DNA of 64,000 nucleotides from JAGVSV01 sp040766135 (lineage in GTDB: Bacteria; Bacillota; Clostridia; Christensenellales; Aristaeellaceae). This document shows positions 1 to 8,214 of the stretch, piece after piece. The notes beneath the pieces are model-generated. The model did no database searches. It was not told the origin of the DNA and was given only the letters and a program-made list of their open reading frames with translations. The first letter of the stretch is position 1. Each line of letters starts with the position of its first letter. The stretch lies in the NCBI GenBank assembly GCA_040766135.1, contig JAXGRA010000003.1, positions 133,288 through 197,287 of the forward strand, in the 5' to 3' direction. Position numbers and translations under genes: made by a program.

Positions 1-581
1 GCCACATGCACGTCGATGGTGCGCGTTTCGCCCAAAAAGTTTTCGCCCCACACGCGCCGCAGCAGCTGCTCGCGCGTTAATACCATGCCGGGATAGCGCA
101 TGAACGTGCGCAGCAGTTCATATTCCAGCGGCTTGAGCGGCACTTCCGCATCGCCCTGCATCACCACATGGCTGCTTTCGTCCAGCACCACATCGCGGTG
201 GGTGAGGATGGCGGCCTGCGGGCGGCTGCGCTCCAGCACCTTTTCCATGCGCACCAACAGCTCCAGTATATCAAAGGGTTTGACCAGATAATCTTCCGCG
301 CCCAGGCGCAGGCCCTGCACGCGGCTTAGCACATCGGCCTTGGCGCTGACGAATATCACGGGGATGTCCTGCTCCCGCAAATACGGCAGCAGCGCAAAGC
401 CGTCCATCTCCGGCATCATCACATCCAGCAGCGCCAGGTCAAACACCTGCGCGTGCGCTGCCTGCAAGGCCTGCTGCCCATCGGTTGCGCACACCACTTG
501 ATACCCTGCCACCTGCAAATTGGTTTCCAGCAGCTTCAAAATGGCCGGGTCATCCTCGGCAACGAGAATTTTGCCCTTCAA
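1..581 (-). CDS. OmpR/PhoB-type response regulator (3' end outside window)
   Basis: The reverse strand encodes a receiver domain beginning KGKILVAEDDPAILKLLE, with the phospho-acceptor region LALLDVMMPEMDGF and the conserved Lys in DYLIKPF. A winged-helix DNA-binding domain follows, with LTREQLLRRVWGENF and then TRTIDVHV running off the window edge. It is a two-component transcription factor; the kinase is not visible and may lie beyond the edge. I chose the TTG start because GAGAGG lies 8 bases upstream. In-frame GTG (590) and ATG (602, 605) codons exist but lack a clear ribosome site. The gene is divergent from xylA. Target genes cannot be told from the window. Confidence 0.85.
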   Translation of the reverse strand, partial: MKGKILVAEDDPAILKLLETNLQVAGYQVVCATDGQQALQAAHAQVFDLALLDVMMPEMDGFALLPYLREQDIPVIFVSAKADVLSRVQGLRLGAEDYLVKPFDILELLVRMEKVLERSRPQAAILTHRDVVLDESSHVVMQGDAEVPLKPLEYELLRTFMRYPGMVLTREQLLRRVWGENFLGETRTIDVHV

Positions 582-673
582 TGCGTTCACCTCTCGTGTC
601 ATCATAGCACAGGCCAGCCCGCAGGCGGCATCCAAGGATGTAAGCAAGTTGTAATTTCATCTGAATGCCCTCG

Positions 674-702
674 TTGACCCGCCGACACAAACCCTTTACA
701 AT
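674..702 (+). promoter_or_regulatory. Probable sigma-70/A promoter of xylAB
   Basis: TTGACC (674-679) and TACAAT (697-702) are separated by 17 bases, a near-consensus housekeeping promoter. It would give a leader of about 75 bases before xylA, whose ribosome site is AGGAGG at 773-778. No clear XylR-type palindrome was recognised around it. Confidence 0.55.
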
Positions 703-783
703 GAAACACATACAAGATAGAACGCGCTGCACACTGTGCCGCGGAGTATGCAACAACCCATCAATCATATGTAGGAGGCAACC

Positions 784-2103
784 ATGGCTCAGATTTTTCC
801 CAACATCCCCAAGGTAGCATTCGAGGGGCCCAAGTCCAAAAACCCGCTGGCGTTCCGGTACTATGAGGCTGACCGCATCGTGCTGGGCAAGCCCATGCGC
901 GAGCATCTGCCCTTTGCCATGGCGTGGTGGCACACGCTGGTGGCGACGGGCACGGATATGTTCGGCCCCGGCACGGCGGACAAGTCCTTTGGCGAAAAGC
1001 CCGCCACCATGGCGCATGCGCGCGCGAAGGTGGACGCAGGCTTTGAGCTGATGAGCAAGCTGGGCATTGAATACTTCTGCTTTCATGATGTAGACCTGGT
1101 GCCCGAAAGCGATGACATCAACGAAACCAACCGGCGGTTGGACGAGATTTCGGACTATATGCTGGTCAAAATGAAGGAGACCGGCATCAAGTGCCTGTGG
1201 GGCACGGCCAACATGTTCTCCAACCCGCGGTTTATGAACGGCGCGGGCAGCACCAACAGCGTGGATGTATACTGCTTTGCCGCCGCACAGGTCAAAAAGG
1301 CGCTGGACATCACCGTTAAGTTGGGCGGCAAGGGCTATGTGTTCTGGGGCGGACGCGAGGGGTATGAAACGCTGCTCAACACGCGCGTTAAGTTTGAGCT
1401 GGAAAACATCGCAGCGCTGATGCGCATGGCGGTGGACTATGGCCGCAGCATTGGCTTTACCGGCACATTTTTGATTGAGCCCAAGCCCAAGGAACCCATG
1501 AAGCACCAGTACGATTACGATGCCGCCACCGCCATTGCGTTTGTGAAGCAGTACGGCCTGGACAAGGATTTCAAGATGAACATCGAGGCCAACCACGCCA
1601 CGCTGGCCGGGCACACCTTCCAGCACGACCTGCGCATATCGGCCATCAACGGCATGTTGGGCTCCGTGGACGCCAACCAGGGCGATATGCTGCTGGGCTG
1701 GGACACCGACGAATTCCCCTGCAATGTGTACGACACCACGCTGGCTATGTACGAAATACTAAACGCCGGCGGCCTGCCGGTGGGGCTGAACTTCGACGCC
1801 AAGACCCGCCGCCCCAGCTATACGATGGAGGATCTGTTCCAGGCGCATATTTTAGGCATGGACACCTGGGCGCTGGGGCTGCTCAAAGCCGCCCAGCTGA
1901 TTGAGGATGGCCGCGTGGATGAATTTATCCAGCAGCGCTACGCCTCCTTTGACGGCGAACTGGGCCGGAAGATCCGCGCGGGCCAAGCCACGCTGAAGGA
2001 ATTGAGCGACCACGCGCTGCGTATGAAGCAGCCGGCGCTGCCCGGCTCCGGGCGGCAGGAGTATCTGGAAAGCGTGCTCAACGACGTGCTGTTTGGGGGC
2101 TGA
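784..2103 (+). CDS. xylA: Xylose isomerase
   Basis: Converts D-xylose to D-xylulose (also glucose/fructose) in the cytoplasm using two divalent metal ions. The 439-residue length is that of class II xylose isomerases. Visible features are the catalytic segment CFHDVDLVPE with His101 and Asp104, the signature VFWGGREGYETLLNT near residue 186, and the metal-binding NIEANHATLAGHTF near residue 266. ATG at 784 follows AGGAGGCAACC. The stop TGA at 2101-2103 is one base before the start of xylB, so the two are an operon. No disrupting changes seen. Confidence 0.97.
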   Translation: MAQIFPNIPKVAFEGPKSKNPLAFRYYEADRIVLGKPMREHLPFAMAWWHTLVATGTDMFGPGTADKSFGEKPATMAHARAKVDAGFELMSKLGIEYFCFHDVDLVPESDDINETNRRLDEISDYMLVKMKETGIKCLWGTANMFSNPRFMNGAGSTNSVDVYCFAAAQVKKALDITVKLGGKGYVFWGGREGYETLLNTRVKFELENIAALMRMAVDYGRSIGFTGTFLIEPKPKEPMKHQYDYDAATAIAFVKQYGLDKDFKMNIEANHATLAGHTFQHDLRISAINGMLGSVDANQGDMLLGWDTDEFPCNVYDTTLAMYEILNAGGLPVGLNFDAKTRRPSYTMEDLFQAHILGMDTWALGLLKAAQLIEDGRVDEFIQQRYASFDGELGRKIRAGQATLKELSDHALRMKQPALPGSGRQEYLESVLNDVLFGG

Positions 2104-2104
2104 C

Positions 2105-3601
2105 ATGGGCTGCATACTGGGCATTGATTTGGGCACCAGCGGCACCAAGACCGTGCTGTTTGAGGCCACGGGCAAGCAGCTGGCCGCCGCCACGCGGGAA
2201 TATCCGCTGTACCAGCCGCACAACGGCTGGGCCGAGCAGCACCCGGAGGACTGGTACCAGGCCGCGCGCGACACCATCCGCGAGGTGCTGGCAACTTCCA
2301 AAATAAATCCAGAGGACATCAGGGGCATCGGCATCTCCGGGCAGATGCACGGGCTGGTCATGTTGGACGAGCACGGCCAGGTGCTGCGCCCCTGCATCAT
2401 ATGGGCCGACCAGCGCACCGCCGAGGAATGCGCATGGGTGGAGGAAACCTTTGGGCGCGAGCGCCTGATTGACATCACCTGCAACCCGGCGCTGACGGGC
2501 TTTACGCTGGGCAAGATTCTGTGGGTCAAAAAGCATGAGCCGGACATCTACGCAAAATGCCGCCACATATTGCTGCCCAAGGATTACCTGCGCTACCGCC
2601 TGACGGGCGAGTTTGCCACCGAGGTATCCGACGCCAGCGGCATGCAGCTGCTGGACGTGCCCAACCGGGCGTGGAGCCAGGAGCTGCTGGCCGCCATGGA
2701 CATCCACCCGGACTGGCTGGGCAAGGTATACGAATCCCCCGACATCACGGGGTATATAAGCGCGCAAGCCGCGCGCGACACCGGGCTGTCCACGCGCACG
2801 GCGGTAGTGGGTGGCGCGGGCGACAATGCCGCCGCCGCAGTAGGCACCGGCGTGGTGCGCGAAGGCGCGGCCTTTACTACCATCGGCACCTCCGGCGTGC
2901 TGTTTGCGCACACGGACAATTTGCGCCTGGACCCCGGCGGCCGCGCGCACACCTTCTGCTGCGCCGTGCCGGGTGCCTGGCATGTAATGGGCGTGGTGCA
3001 GTCGGCCGGGCTGTCGCTGCAGTGGTTCCGCAACAATTTCTACACCAGGGACACGCCCTACCGCCAGCTGGATGACGAGGCCGCTGCCTCGCCCATCGGG
3101 GCCAACCGGCTGCTGTACGCGCCCTATTTGATGGGCGAGCGCACGCCGCATCTGGACGCCGATTGCCGGGGCGCGTTTGTGGGCCTGAGCGCCATGCACA
3201 CAAAAAGCGACCTGGCCCGCGCGGTGATGGAGGGCATCTGTTTTGCGATGAAGGACTGCCAAAGCGTGCTGGAGGAGATGGGCGTCACGCCCACGCGGAT
3301 GACGCTGTGCGGCGGCGGGGCCAAGGCGCCGTTCTTGCGGCAGATGTTAGCCGATGTATACAACCTGCCCACGCAGCTGCCGCTGCTGGCCGACAGCGCG
3401 GCGCTGGGCGCCGCCATATTGGCCGCCACCGGCACCGGCCTGTACCCCGACGTGCGCACCGCGTGCGACAGCATCCTGACCTTTGAGGCCGCCGAACAGC
3501 CCGACGCCGCGCGCGCGCAGCGCTATCGGCAGGTGTACGCAGCCTATCGCACCATCTACCCCGGCCTGCGCAACACGTATAGCGCGCTGGCCGCGCTGTA
3601 A
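2105..3601 (+). CDS. xylB: Xylulokinase
   Basis: Phosphorylates D-xylulose to xylulose 5-phosphate for the pentose phosphate pathway, completing the xylA reaction. It is an FGGY-family ASKHA kinase of 498 residues. It starts MGCILGIDLGTSGTKTV (phosphate 1 motif), has GISGQMHGLV and IIWADQRT (sugar-binding region) in the N-terminal half, and GTSGVLFAH and LCGGGAKAPFLRQ in the C-terminal ATP-binding half. The ATG at 2105 is preceded by GGGGG within the xylA tail. An upstream in-frame ATG at 2093 lies inside xylA and is less likely. Translation is probably coupled to xylA. Confidence 0.96.
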   Translation: MGCILGIDLGTSGTKTVLFEATGKQLAAATREYPLYQPHNGWAEQHPEDWYQAARDTIREVLATSKINPEDIRGIGISGQMHGLVMLDEHGQVLRPCIIWADQRTAEECAWVEETFGRERLIDITCNPALTGFTLGKILWVKKHEPDIYAKCRHILLPKDYLRYRLTGEFATEVSDASGMQLLDVPNRAWSQELLAAMDIHPDWLGKVYESPDITGYISAQAARDTGLSTRTAVVGGAGDNAAAAVGTGVVREGAAFTTIGTSGVLFAHTDNLRLDPGGRAHTFCCAVPGAWHVMGVVQSAGLSLQWFRNNFYTRDTPYRQLDDEAAASPIGANRLLYAPYLMGERTPHLDADCRGAFVGLSAMHTKSDLARAVMEGICFAMKDCQSVLEEMGVTPTRMTLCGGGAKAPFLRQMLADVYNLPTQLPLLADSAALGAAILAATGTGLYPDVRTACDSILTFEAAEQPDAARAQRYRQVYAAYRTIYPGLRNTYSALAAL

Positions 3602-3625
3602 TATCAATAGCAGGAGAAAAAACGC

Positions 3626-4087
3626 ATGAAATTAGCCGAAGCCCTAATTTTGCGCAAGGACATCCAGCAGCGGTTGTCCATGCTGGACAGCCGCCTGTCC
3701 GCCGCCGCGCGCGTGCAGGAGGGCGACCAGCCCGTGGAAAACCCGCACCAGCTGATGGCGGAATTGGACACCCTGACTAACCAGCTTGCCACGCTGATTG
3801 CCGATATCAACCACACCAACAGCGCCACCCGGGACGGCGAGGACACGCTGACCGACCTGCTGGCGCAGCGCGACACGCTGCAATACAAAATCCGCGTGTT
3901 GCGCGGCTTTGCCGGCGAAGCCGGGCAGCTGGTCAGCCGCCAGCTGCGCTCCGAAATCCGCATCATGAGCACCGTGGACGTGGCCGCGCTGCGCAGGCAG
4001 GTGGACGGGCTGTGCAAGGAGCTGCGCGAGCTGGACATGCGCCTGCAGGGGCTGAACTGGCAGGTGGAACTGATTACGCGCACATAA
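3626..4087 (+). CDS. DIP1984 family protein (septicolysin-like)
   Basis: A 153-residue, highly charged helical protein beginning MKLAEALILRKDIQQRL, which I recognise as the start of the DIP1984/septicolysin family. No signal peptide or membrane span. Long stretches such as AELDTLTNQLATLIADINHTNSAT and the C-terminal RRQVDGLCKELRELDMRL look like coiled coils. The family has no firmly established biochemical role. GGAG lies upstream of the ATG. It follows xylB by 24 bases and may be cotranscribed, though a link to xylose use is not implied by sequence. Confidence 0.85.
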   Translation: MKLAEALILRKDIQQRLSMLDSRLSAAARVQEGDQPVENPHQLMAELDTLTNQLATLIADINHTNSATRDGEDTLTDLLAQRDTLQYKIRVLRGFAGEAGQLVSRQLRSEIRIMSTVDVAALRRQVDGLCKELRELDMRLQGLNWQVELITRT

Positions 4088-4385
4088 AATTCCCCTTGGT
4101 GTAGCGCGATGGATGTGGGCACCAACCGAAGCCTGCGGGCTTTTCTGTGGTATAACAATGACGGGGCGTTGTCTGAAGTTCGAATCTTCTTGCTGACGTT
4201 TATCCCCTCACGGTGCACAGGCGCAATCATACGGTAACATTCATCACCGGGTGCCGGCCAACGCGCGAGGGTGGGGTTGGGGTTTGGGGAAGTATACTGA
4301 TGGAAAACAGGCCGATGACACAGTGATGGCTCGAATTTTAATGTACCAAAATCTTTGGGAAATTAATATTTAGGAGGCATACTTA
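4088..4385 (+). other. Intergenic region with a weak hairpin and a tRNA T-arm-like string
   Basis: Nearly 300 bases without a convincing gene. AAGCC-TGCG-GGCTT followed by TTC (about 4129-4144) could be a weak terminator for the preceding gene. GAAGTTCGAATCTTC near 4177-4191 resembles a tRNA T-arm, but no matching acceptor strand or anticodon arm is present. Base composition drops in GC from left to right, marking the transition to the foreign-looking segment. A good ribosome site TTAGGAGGC precedes the next gene. Confidence 0.4.
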
Positions 4386-4927
4386 ATGGAAGAATACATT
4401 CAGGAAGTACGCGATGCACTAAAGAAGGAATGCTATCTTGCCGCATTGACTTTGTCGATGACATTGCCAGATATTTGTTCACAAGTGGAAAATGGTGTTA
4501 AAGATGGCAACAGAACACTTTACATTAACTGGATTAAAAAGCATATGGCTGAAGATAGTTTTCATTTTCCGTTATCTGGTTTTGAGACGCAGACCTTCAC
4601 TGGTGAAATGTGTTATTCACTCCGATGCAAAGTCCTTCATAACGGAAACACAGAGGTAACAAATAAAACGTTGCAAGTTCTTGTCGATCACCTAGTATTA
4701 ACCAAGCCTGGAACAGAAGAACATAAACACGGATATAATTATGTGGAAAAAAACAACCTGATGGTACTATTATTTATATAGCTTATATTGGAATAGACTA
4801 CTTGTGTGAGCAAATATGCAATACGGTTGAAACGTTCTATGATGCTTGGCCGAATAAGTCAGATTTTGATGCACATAGTATTTGGAAAAAACAACAGATG
4901 ATTTCGGAAACACAAGTCAGAATATAG
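4386..4927 (+). pseudogene. HEPN-like small protein, frameshifted
   Basis: An AT-rich gene starting MEEYIQEVRDALKKECYL after the ribosome site TTAGGAGGCATACTTA. The first frame closes at 4781 with an unnatural tail (NNLMVLLFI). If one A is added to the A7 run at about 4745-4751, the reading continues as VEKKQPDGTIIYIAYIGID and stops at TAG 4925-4927, giving about 180 residues. The segment CYSLRCKVLHNGN holds an R-x4-H motif of the kind used by HEPN RNases; this family assignment is inference. It adjoins an insertion sequence. It could be a decayed gene, a slippage-controlled gene or a base-call error. Confidence 0.6.
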
Positions 4928-4965
4928 GAAAAATGTAAAAAATGAGAACCCAATCTCAAGTTACC

Positions 4966-4986
4966 TACGTAGGGTCTACTGAACAA
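4966..4986 (+). repeat. Left terminal inverted repeat of the IS5-superfamily element
   Basis: TACGTAGGGTCTACTGAACA(A) matches the reverse complement of the right end at 19 of 21 positions. Confidence 0.8.
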
Positions 4987-6556
4987 TAACTGTTTTCAAA
5001 TCTCTCTCTGCACCCCAAACTAGAAGCACGCTCATTGCCACCAATTTTCTGTACCAAACTGGCGCTCGAAGCGCTCTTTGGAACAACGCAAAAAGAAGTG
5101 CTCGCAGGCGCTTCCATAGATTCATCGTCAGGATGCTGACATGAATAGCTACTTCACTGGTTTCTTGCAACCGTTCCATCACTAAGTTCAAGCTATAACG
5201 CCGCTTGCCCACGCCAAAGGATGACTCTATGGCACTGCGCTCTCCGGATTCCAACCGCTCTTCCAACAGTTGCTGACGATACAACGCTTTGTCCTTGGGC
5301 GGACGGCCTAGTTTGGGGCCCGACATTCGAATGCCGCGCTCCTTGCAGTATTGCAGGTTCTCGCGGGTACGATACGCTCTATCGGTCAGCACGCGCTCCG
5401 GATACACCCCGGTATCCGCACGGTAGCTTTCCACAGATTCCTGCAAAGTCGTTCCCTCATGAAAGTTATCCCAGGACAGGTGTTCAATACGAGAATAACC
5501 ATCCACCAGAGATACTGCTATCTTTGCTCCAAACTCCACCGCTGCCTTTGCCTTGCCCCGTACGATGGGGCGCACCCAGGGCTGGTGCAGGCTGACAATC
5601 CGGTCATCCACGCGCTTGCTTCCCTGCTCGTACATCTGTTTCTGCTGGGCATACAATACCTCAATCACCTGGAGTTGTTTCTGATCTTTCTCGCTCAAAC
5701 TGGCTTTGACCTCTGACAGATACCCCAGATTGCGAGCCACATAGGACAGTTGTTTGCGCAGGCTCTTGCGCAATAACTTCTGGGAAGGACGGCGATTCTT
5801 CGCATAACGCAGATAGTCGCGCCGGGCGATCCTGCGATAGGTACGGGGCTTCTGACCTTTGGGAAATGCGCTGTCTATCATGCCTTCCAGGCACTCTCGG
5901 GCTTCATTCAGCAAACTGATGTCCGTTGGATAGCGGATATCCTGCGGCACACAGGTCGCATCCAGTATCAGCGTTCCCCGGTTGGTGGGCGGTTCACTTT
6001 CGTTTAGTTCTTGTGTGTCCGCGTTTTCGTCCGATTGCCCAGTTGGGGGATCTGGCGGAGTGCTGTCGGGAGGATTATCGTCCTCAGCATAGGGATTGCA
6101 GCGACCGATGATATAATCGTGCAAATCAGCCAACAAATCAGCCGGGATTCGTTTACGAAACAACGTCATCGTACTTGCGTCAAAGGGCGCTTCATGTTGA
6201 AATGCAGGTAGACCAAGAAAGAACTGAAGATAGGGATTCATCCGTATCTCCTGCACCGTATCCTCGTCTGAGAACCCGTATCGCTCCTTGATAACGAGTG
6301 CGCCCAGGGCCATACGGGCGGGCTTGCCTACATTCCCTAACTTGCTGCCAAAGGTCTGGGCGTAGCACCGTTCCAACTCCGCCCAGGGAATCAGTTTCGC
6401 CAGCCTAACCCAGTCATTGTCAGGGTTCAGACCGTGAAACTGGAAGAAACTTTCGTTCTCAAACACGCTGACTTGTTCGCTTTCTGGCCGATACACGCGG
6501 ACTTCCTCCAAATAAAGTGCAAGGGTTTTGGACGATTTCAGGAGTTTTCCTTGCAC
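4976..6556 (-). CDS. IS5-superfamily (IS1182-like) DDE transposase
   Basis: A 526-residue transposase. The N-terminal part (WAELERCYAQTFGSKLGNVGKPARMALGALVIKE split over residues 48-82) matches the DUF772-type dimerisation region typical of IS5/IS1182. The catalytic DDE fold shows LILDATCVPQD, then SLVDGYSRIEHL, VLTDRAYRTRENL and SAIESSFGVGKRR, giving D, D and E acids. A low-complexity acidic/proline insert (EDDNPPDSTPPDPP) sits between domains. Full length with no frameshift, so possibly active. The start appears to be GTG at 6556 with only a weak ribosome site, as is common for transposases. Confidence 0.9.
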   Translation of the reverse strand: MQGKLLKSSKTLALYLEEVRVYRPESEQVSVFENESFFQFHGLNPDNDWVRLAKLIPWAELERCYAQTFGSKLGNVGKPARMALGALVIKERYGFSDEDTVQEIRMNPYLQFFLGLPAFQHEAPFDASTMTLFRKRIPADLLADLHDYIIGRCNPYAEDDNPPDSTPPDPPTGQSDENADTQELNESEPPTNRGTLILDATCVPQDIRYPTDISLLNEARECLEGMIDSAFPKGQKPRTYRRIARRDYLRYAKNRRPSQKLLRKSLRKQLSYVARNLGYLSEVKASLSEKDQKQLQVIEVLYAQQKQMYEQGSKRVDDRIVSLHQPWVRPIVRGKAKAAVEFGAKIAVSLVDGYSRIEHLSWDNFHEGTTLQESVESYRADTGVYPERVLTDRAYRTRENLQYCKERGIRMSGPKLGRPPKDKALYRQQLLEERLESGERSAIESSFGVGKRRYSLNLVMERLQETSEVAIHVSILTMNLWKRLRALLFALFQRALRAPVWYRKLVAMSVLLVWGAERDLKTVIVQ

Positions 6557-6606
6557 CAGTTTATCACGTATCAGGCCAGAATGCTTGTGAAATATAGGGA
6601 ATCGAG

Positions 6607-6627
6607 TTGTTCAGTAGATACTACGTA
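6607..6627 (-). repeat. Right terminal inverted repeat of the IS5-superfamily element
   Basis: Reverse complement begins TACGTAGTATCTACTGAACA, pairing with the left end with two mismatches. Confidence 0.8.
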
Positions 6628-6670
6628 ACAAAAATCCCGCCGCCCGCATCATTCGCACGATGCGGGCGGC
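6628..6670 (-). terminator. Rho-independent terminator of the DUF4342 gene
   Basis: A perfect 12-bp stem, GCCGCCCGCATC (6639-6650) with GATGCGGGCGGC (6659-6670), 8-base loop, followed on the reverse strand by GGGATTTTTGTT. The insertion sequence ends exactly at the distal side of the T-tract. Confidence 0.85.
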
Positions 6671-6690
6671 ATTGCCGATACAGTTATTGT

Positions 6691-7182
6691 TTAGTCCTGC
6701 GGTTGGTTGGTTCCCTCTTTGCTGACCATCCGCTCCACGTCCTTGCCGGTCAGCTTGAAGCGGAAGCCGAAGAACAGCGCCACGATTGTGCCCGGGATAA
6801 TCACCCAGAACGCTACCAGCGCCAGCAGCACCACCACCAGCATCGGCAGCGACATGATGACCTTATCGTTGCGGCGCATTTCCACGCGGTTGCGCATGCC
6901 CAGCTCAGCCATGCGGCTTAAGAATGCCCCGATGCCACGCAGGACGTCGTCGGCCTTGGCTGCGCGTTCCTTGTCCTTGTTCATGTCCTTCTCCTTTTCC
7001 TTGTCGCCGGTGTTTTCCGCTGCCGCCTGCTGCGGCTGATCGGCCTTGACCTTGCCTTCGTTTTCCAAACGCACCATGGCCTCTAACAAATCCCAGTTGC
7101 TGTTCTGCAGCGCGGCCTTGGCTTCCTCGTAGTTCAGTCCGGTGCGCTCACGCAGTTTTTCTACCAGTTCAAAGTGTTCCAT
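6691..7182 (-). CDS. DUF4342 domain membrane protein with UBA/EF-Ts-like N-terminus
   Basis: A 163-residue protein. Residues about 5-43 (LVEKLRERTGLNYEEAKAAL, then NWDLLEAMVRLENEG) form the three-helix UBA-like fold also seen at the N-terminus of EF-Ts. A charged linker (KEKEKDMNKDKERAAK) follows, then a hydrophobic span of about 30 residues (LPMLVVVLLALVAFWVIIPG) and a short Lys/Arg tail. This arrangement is that of DUF4342 proteins, whose function is unknown. I start at ATG 7182 because GGGAGGTACCAAC precedes it; the longer frame from 7242 lacks a ribosome site. Monocistronic, with a strong terminator. Confidence 0.85.
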   Translation of the reverse strand: MEHFELVEKLRERTGLNYEEAKAALQNSNWDLLEAMVRLENEGKVKADQPQQAAAENTGDKEKEKDMNKDKERAAKADDVLRGIGAFLSRMAELGMRNRVEMRRNDKVIMSLPMLVVVLLALVAFWVIIPGTIVALFFGFRFKLTGKDVERMVSKEGTNQPQD

Positions 7183-7295
7183 GTTGGTACCTCCCTTTCG
7201 TTCTCGGTTCCTTCCGATGGTGCCAGTGTAGGCCATGTACATGAAAACAACAGGGGAAGTACATGAACATTTGATTAAAACATCCTTGCGTTTGA

Positions 7296-8141
7296 TTAAC
7301 CCTGCGCCAGCGCGCCCATCAAACGCAGCTTGTCCGCCAGCGCGCGGATATACGCCGGATTGCTGCCGCAGCAGCCGCCGATATACGTGGCGCCCAGCGC
7401 CGCGGCCTTGGACACCTCCTCGGCAAAGGCCAGCTCATCCACGGCGGGGTTTTCCTTGCCGCCCACCGGCAGCCCGGCATTGGGCTTGAACAGCAGCGGC
7501 CGGTCGGTGTGCTGCGCAAACTCCTGCAAAATGGGCAACGCCTGCTCCGGCCCCAGCGAGCAGTTAAGCCCTATAGCCTCTAAGTCAAAATCCGCCAGCC
7601 CCTCCACGATATCCGCCACGGAGTTGCCCATCATGGTGCGCCCGCGCGCTTCAAAGCTGAACGCTGCCATGGTAGGCGTGCCCAGCGTGGCCGCCGCCTT
7701 GAGCGCCACCTGCATCATGGCAAGGTCCATAAAGGTCTGCACCATCAGCACATCAGCCCCGGCCTGCACGCCGGCCTGCATGACCTCCAGAAACATCTCG
7801 TAGGCCTCGTCCTCCTCCAGGTCACCGTATGGCTCCATCAGGATGGGCAGCGGCCCTACCGACAGCGCCACCCGCGCCGCGCCTTGCGCACCCTCGCGCG
7901 CCAGCTGCACCGCGCGCGCGGCCACCTCCGGCGCCTGCCAGGAGCTTTTTTTGAGGCTGATGCGGTTCACCGCAAAGCTGTTGGCCAGCACAATCTGCGC
8001 CCCGGCCTGCACATATTCCCCCACCAGCTCGCGCACGAGATCCGGTTTCTCCATATTGTAGCGCCACACCGGATCCCGGTCGCTGCTCTTCGCCCACAGA
8101 CTGGTGCCCACCGCACCGTCCAGCAATACTACCTTCTTCAT
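7296..8141 (-). CDS. Homocysteine S-methyltransferase family protein
   Basis: A 281-residue TIM-barrel of the MetH N-terminal/BHMT family. It starts MKKVVLLDGAVGTSLW; the zinc-binding cysteines are visible in GLNCSLGP and in GGCCGSNP near the C-terminus, and VLANSFAVNR is the usual substrate-loop region. It would transfer a methyl group to homocysteine or a related thiol. The donor is not evident, since no cobalamin or folate domain is attached. AAGGAGGTCGGGGAC precedes the ATG at 8141; the longer frame upstream overlaps the next gene and is unsupported. Confidence 0.88.
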   Translation of the reverse strand: MKKVVLLDGAVGTSLWAKSSDRDPVWRYNMEKPDLVRELVGEYVQAGAQIVLANSFAVNRISLKKSSWQAPEVAARAVQLAREGAQGAARVALSVGPLPILMEPYGDLEEDEAYEMFLEVMQAGVQAGADVLMVQTFMDLAMMQVALKAAATLGTPTMAAFSFEARGRTMMGNSVADIVEGLADFDLEAIGLNCSLGPEQALPILQEFAQHTDRPLLFKPNAGLPVGGKENPAVDELAFAEEVSKAAALGATYIGGCCGSNPAYIRALADKLRLMGALAQG

Positions 8142-8214
8142 GTCCCCGACCTCCTTTTGTATACAACAAGTGTAAGCGTGCAAAGTAGGGATGTCAAACG
8201 GCTGTATTAATCCC

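Larger units (their letters stand above)
4966..6627 (-). mobile_element. Insertion sequence, IS5 superfamily (IS1182-like)
   Basis: A 1.66-kb element with one transposase gene and imperfect 21-bp terminal inverted repeats at 4966-4986 and 6607-6627. The repeats share TACGTAG, then differ at two bases, then share TCTACTGAACAA. No long target duplication is evident; a 2-bp TA duplication is possible if the true ends are two bases further in. The right end abuts the T-tract of the terminator of the gene at 6691-7182. The left end lies 39 bases past the end of the broken HEPN-like gene. Confidence 0.85.

Noticed and set aside
550..1626. Long open frame antisense to xylA
   Set aside because: Lies opposite a clearly identified gene; the amino acid string is low-complexity and shows no family motifs, as expected for antisense frames in GC-rich DNA.
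2078..3262. Long antisense frame over xylB
   Set aside because: Same reason; a shadow of xylB in GC-rich sequence.
4170..4200. tRNA-like string (T-arm GAAGTTCGAATCTTC)
   Set aside because: No complementary acceptor strand, D-arm or anticodon arm can be placed upstream within tRNA length.
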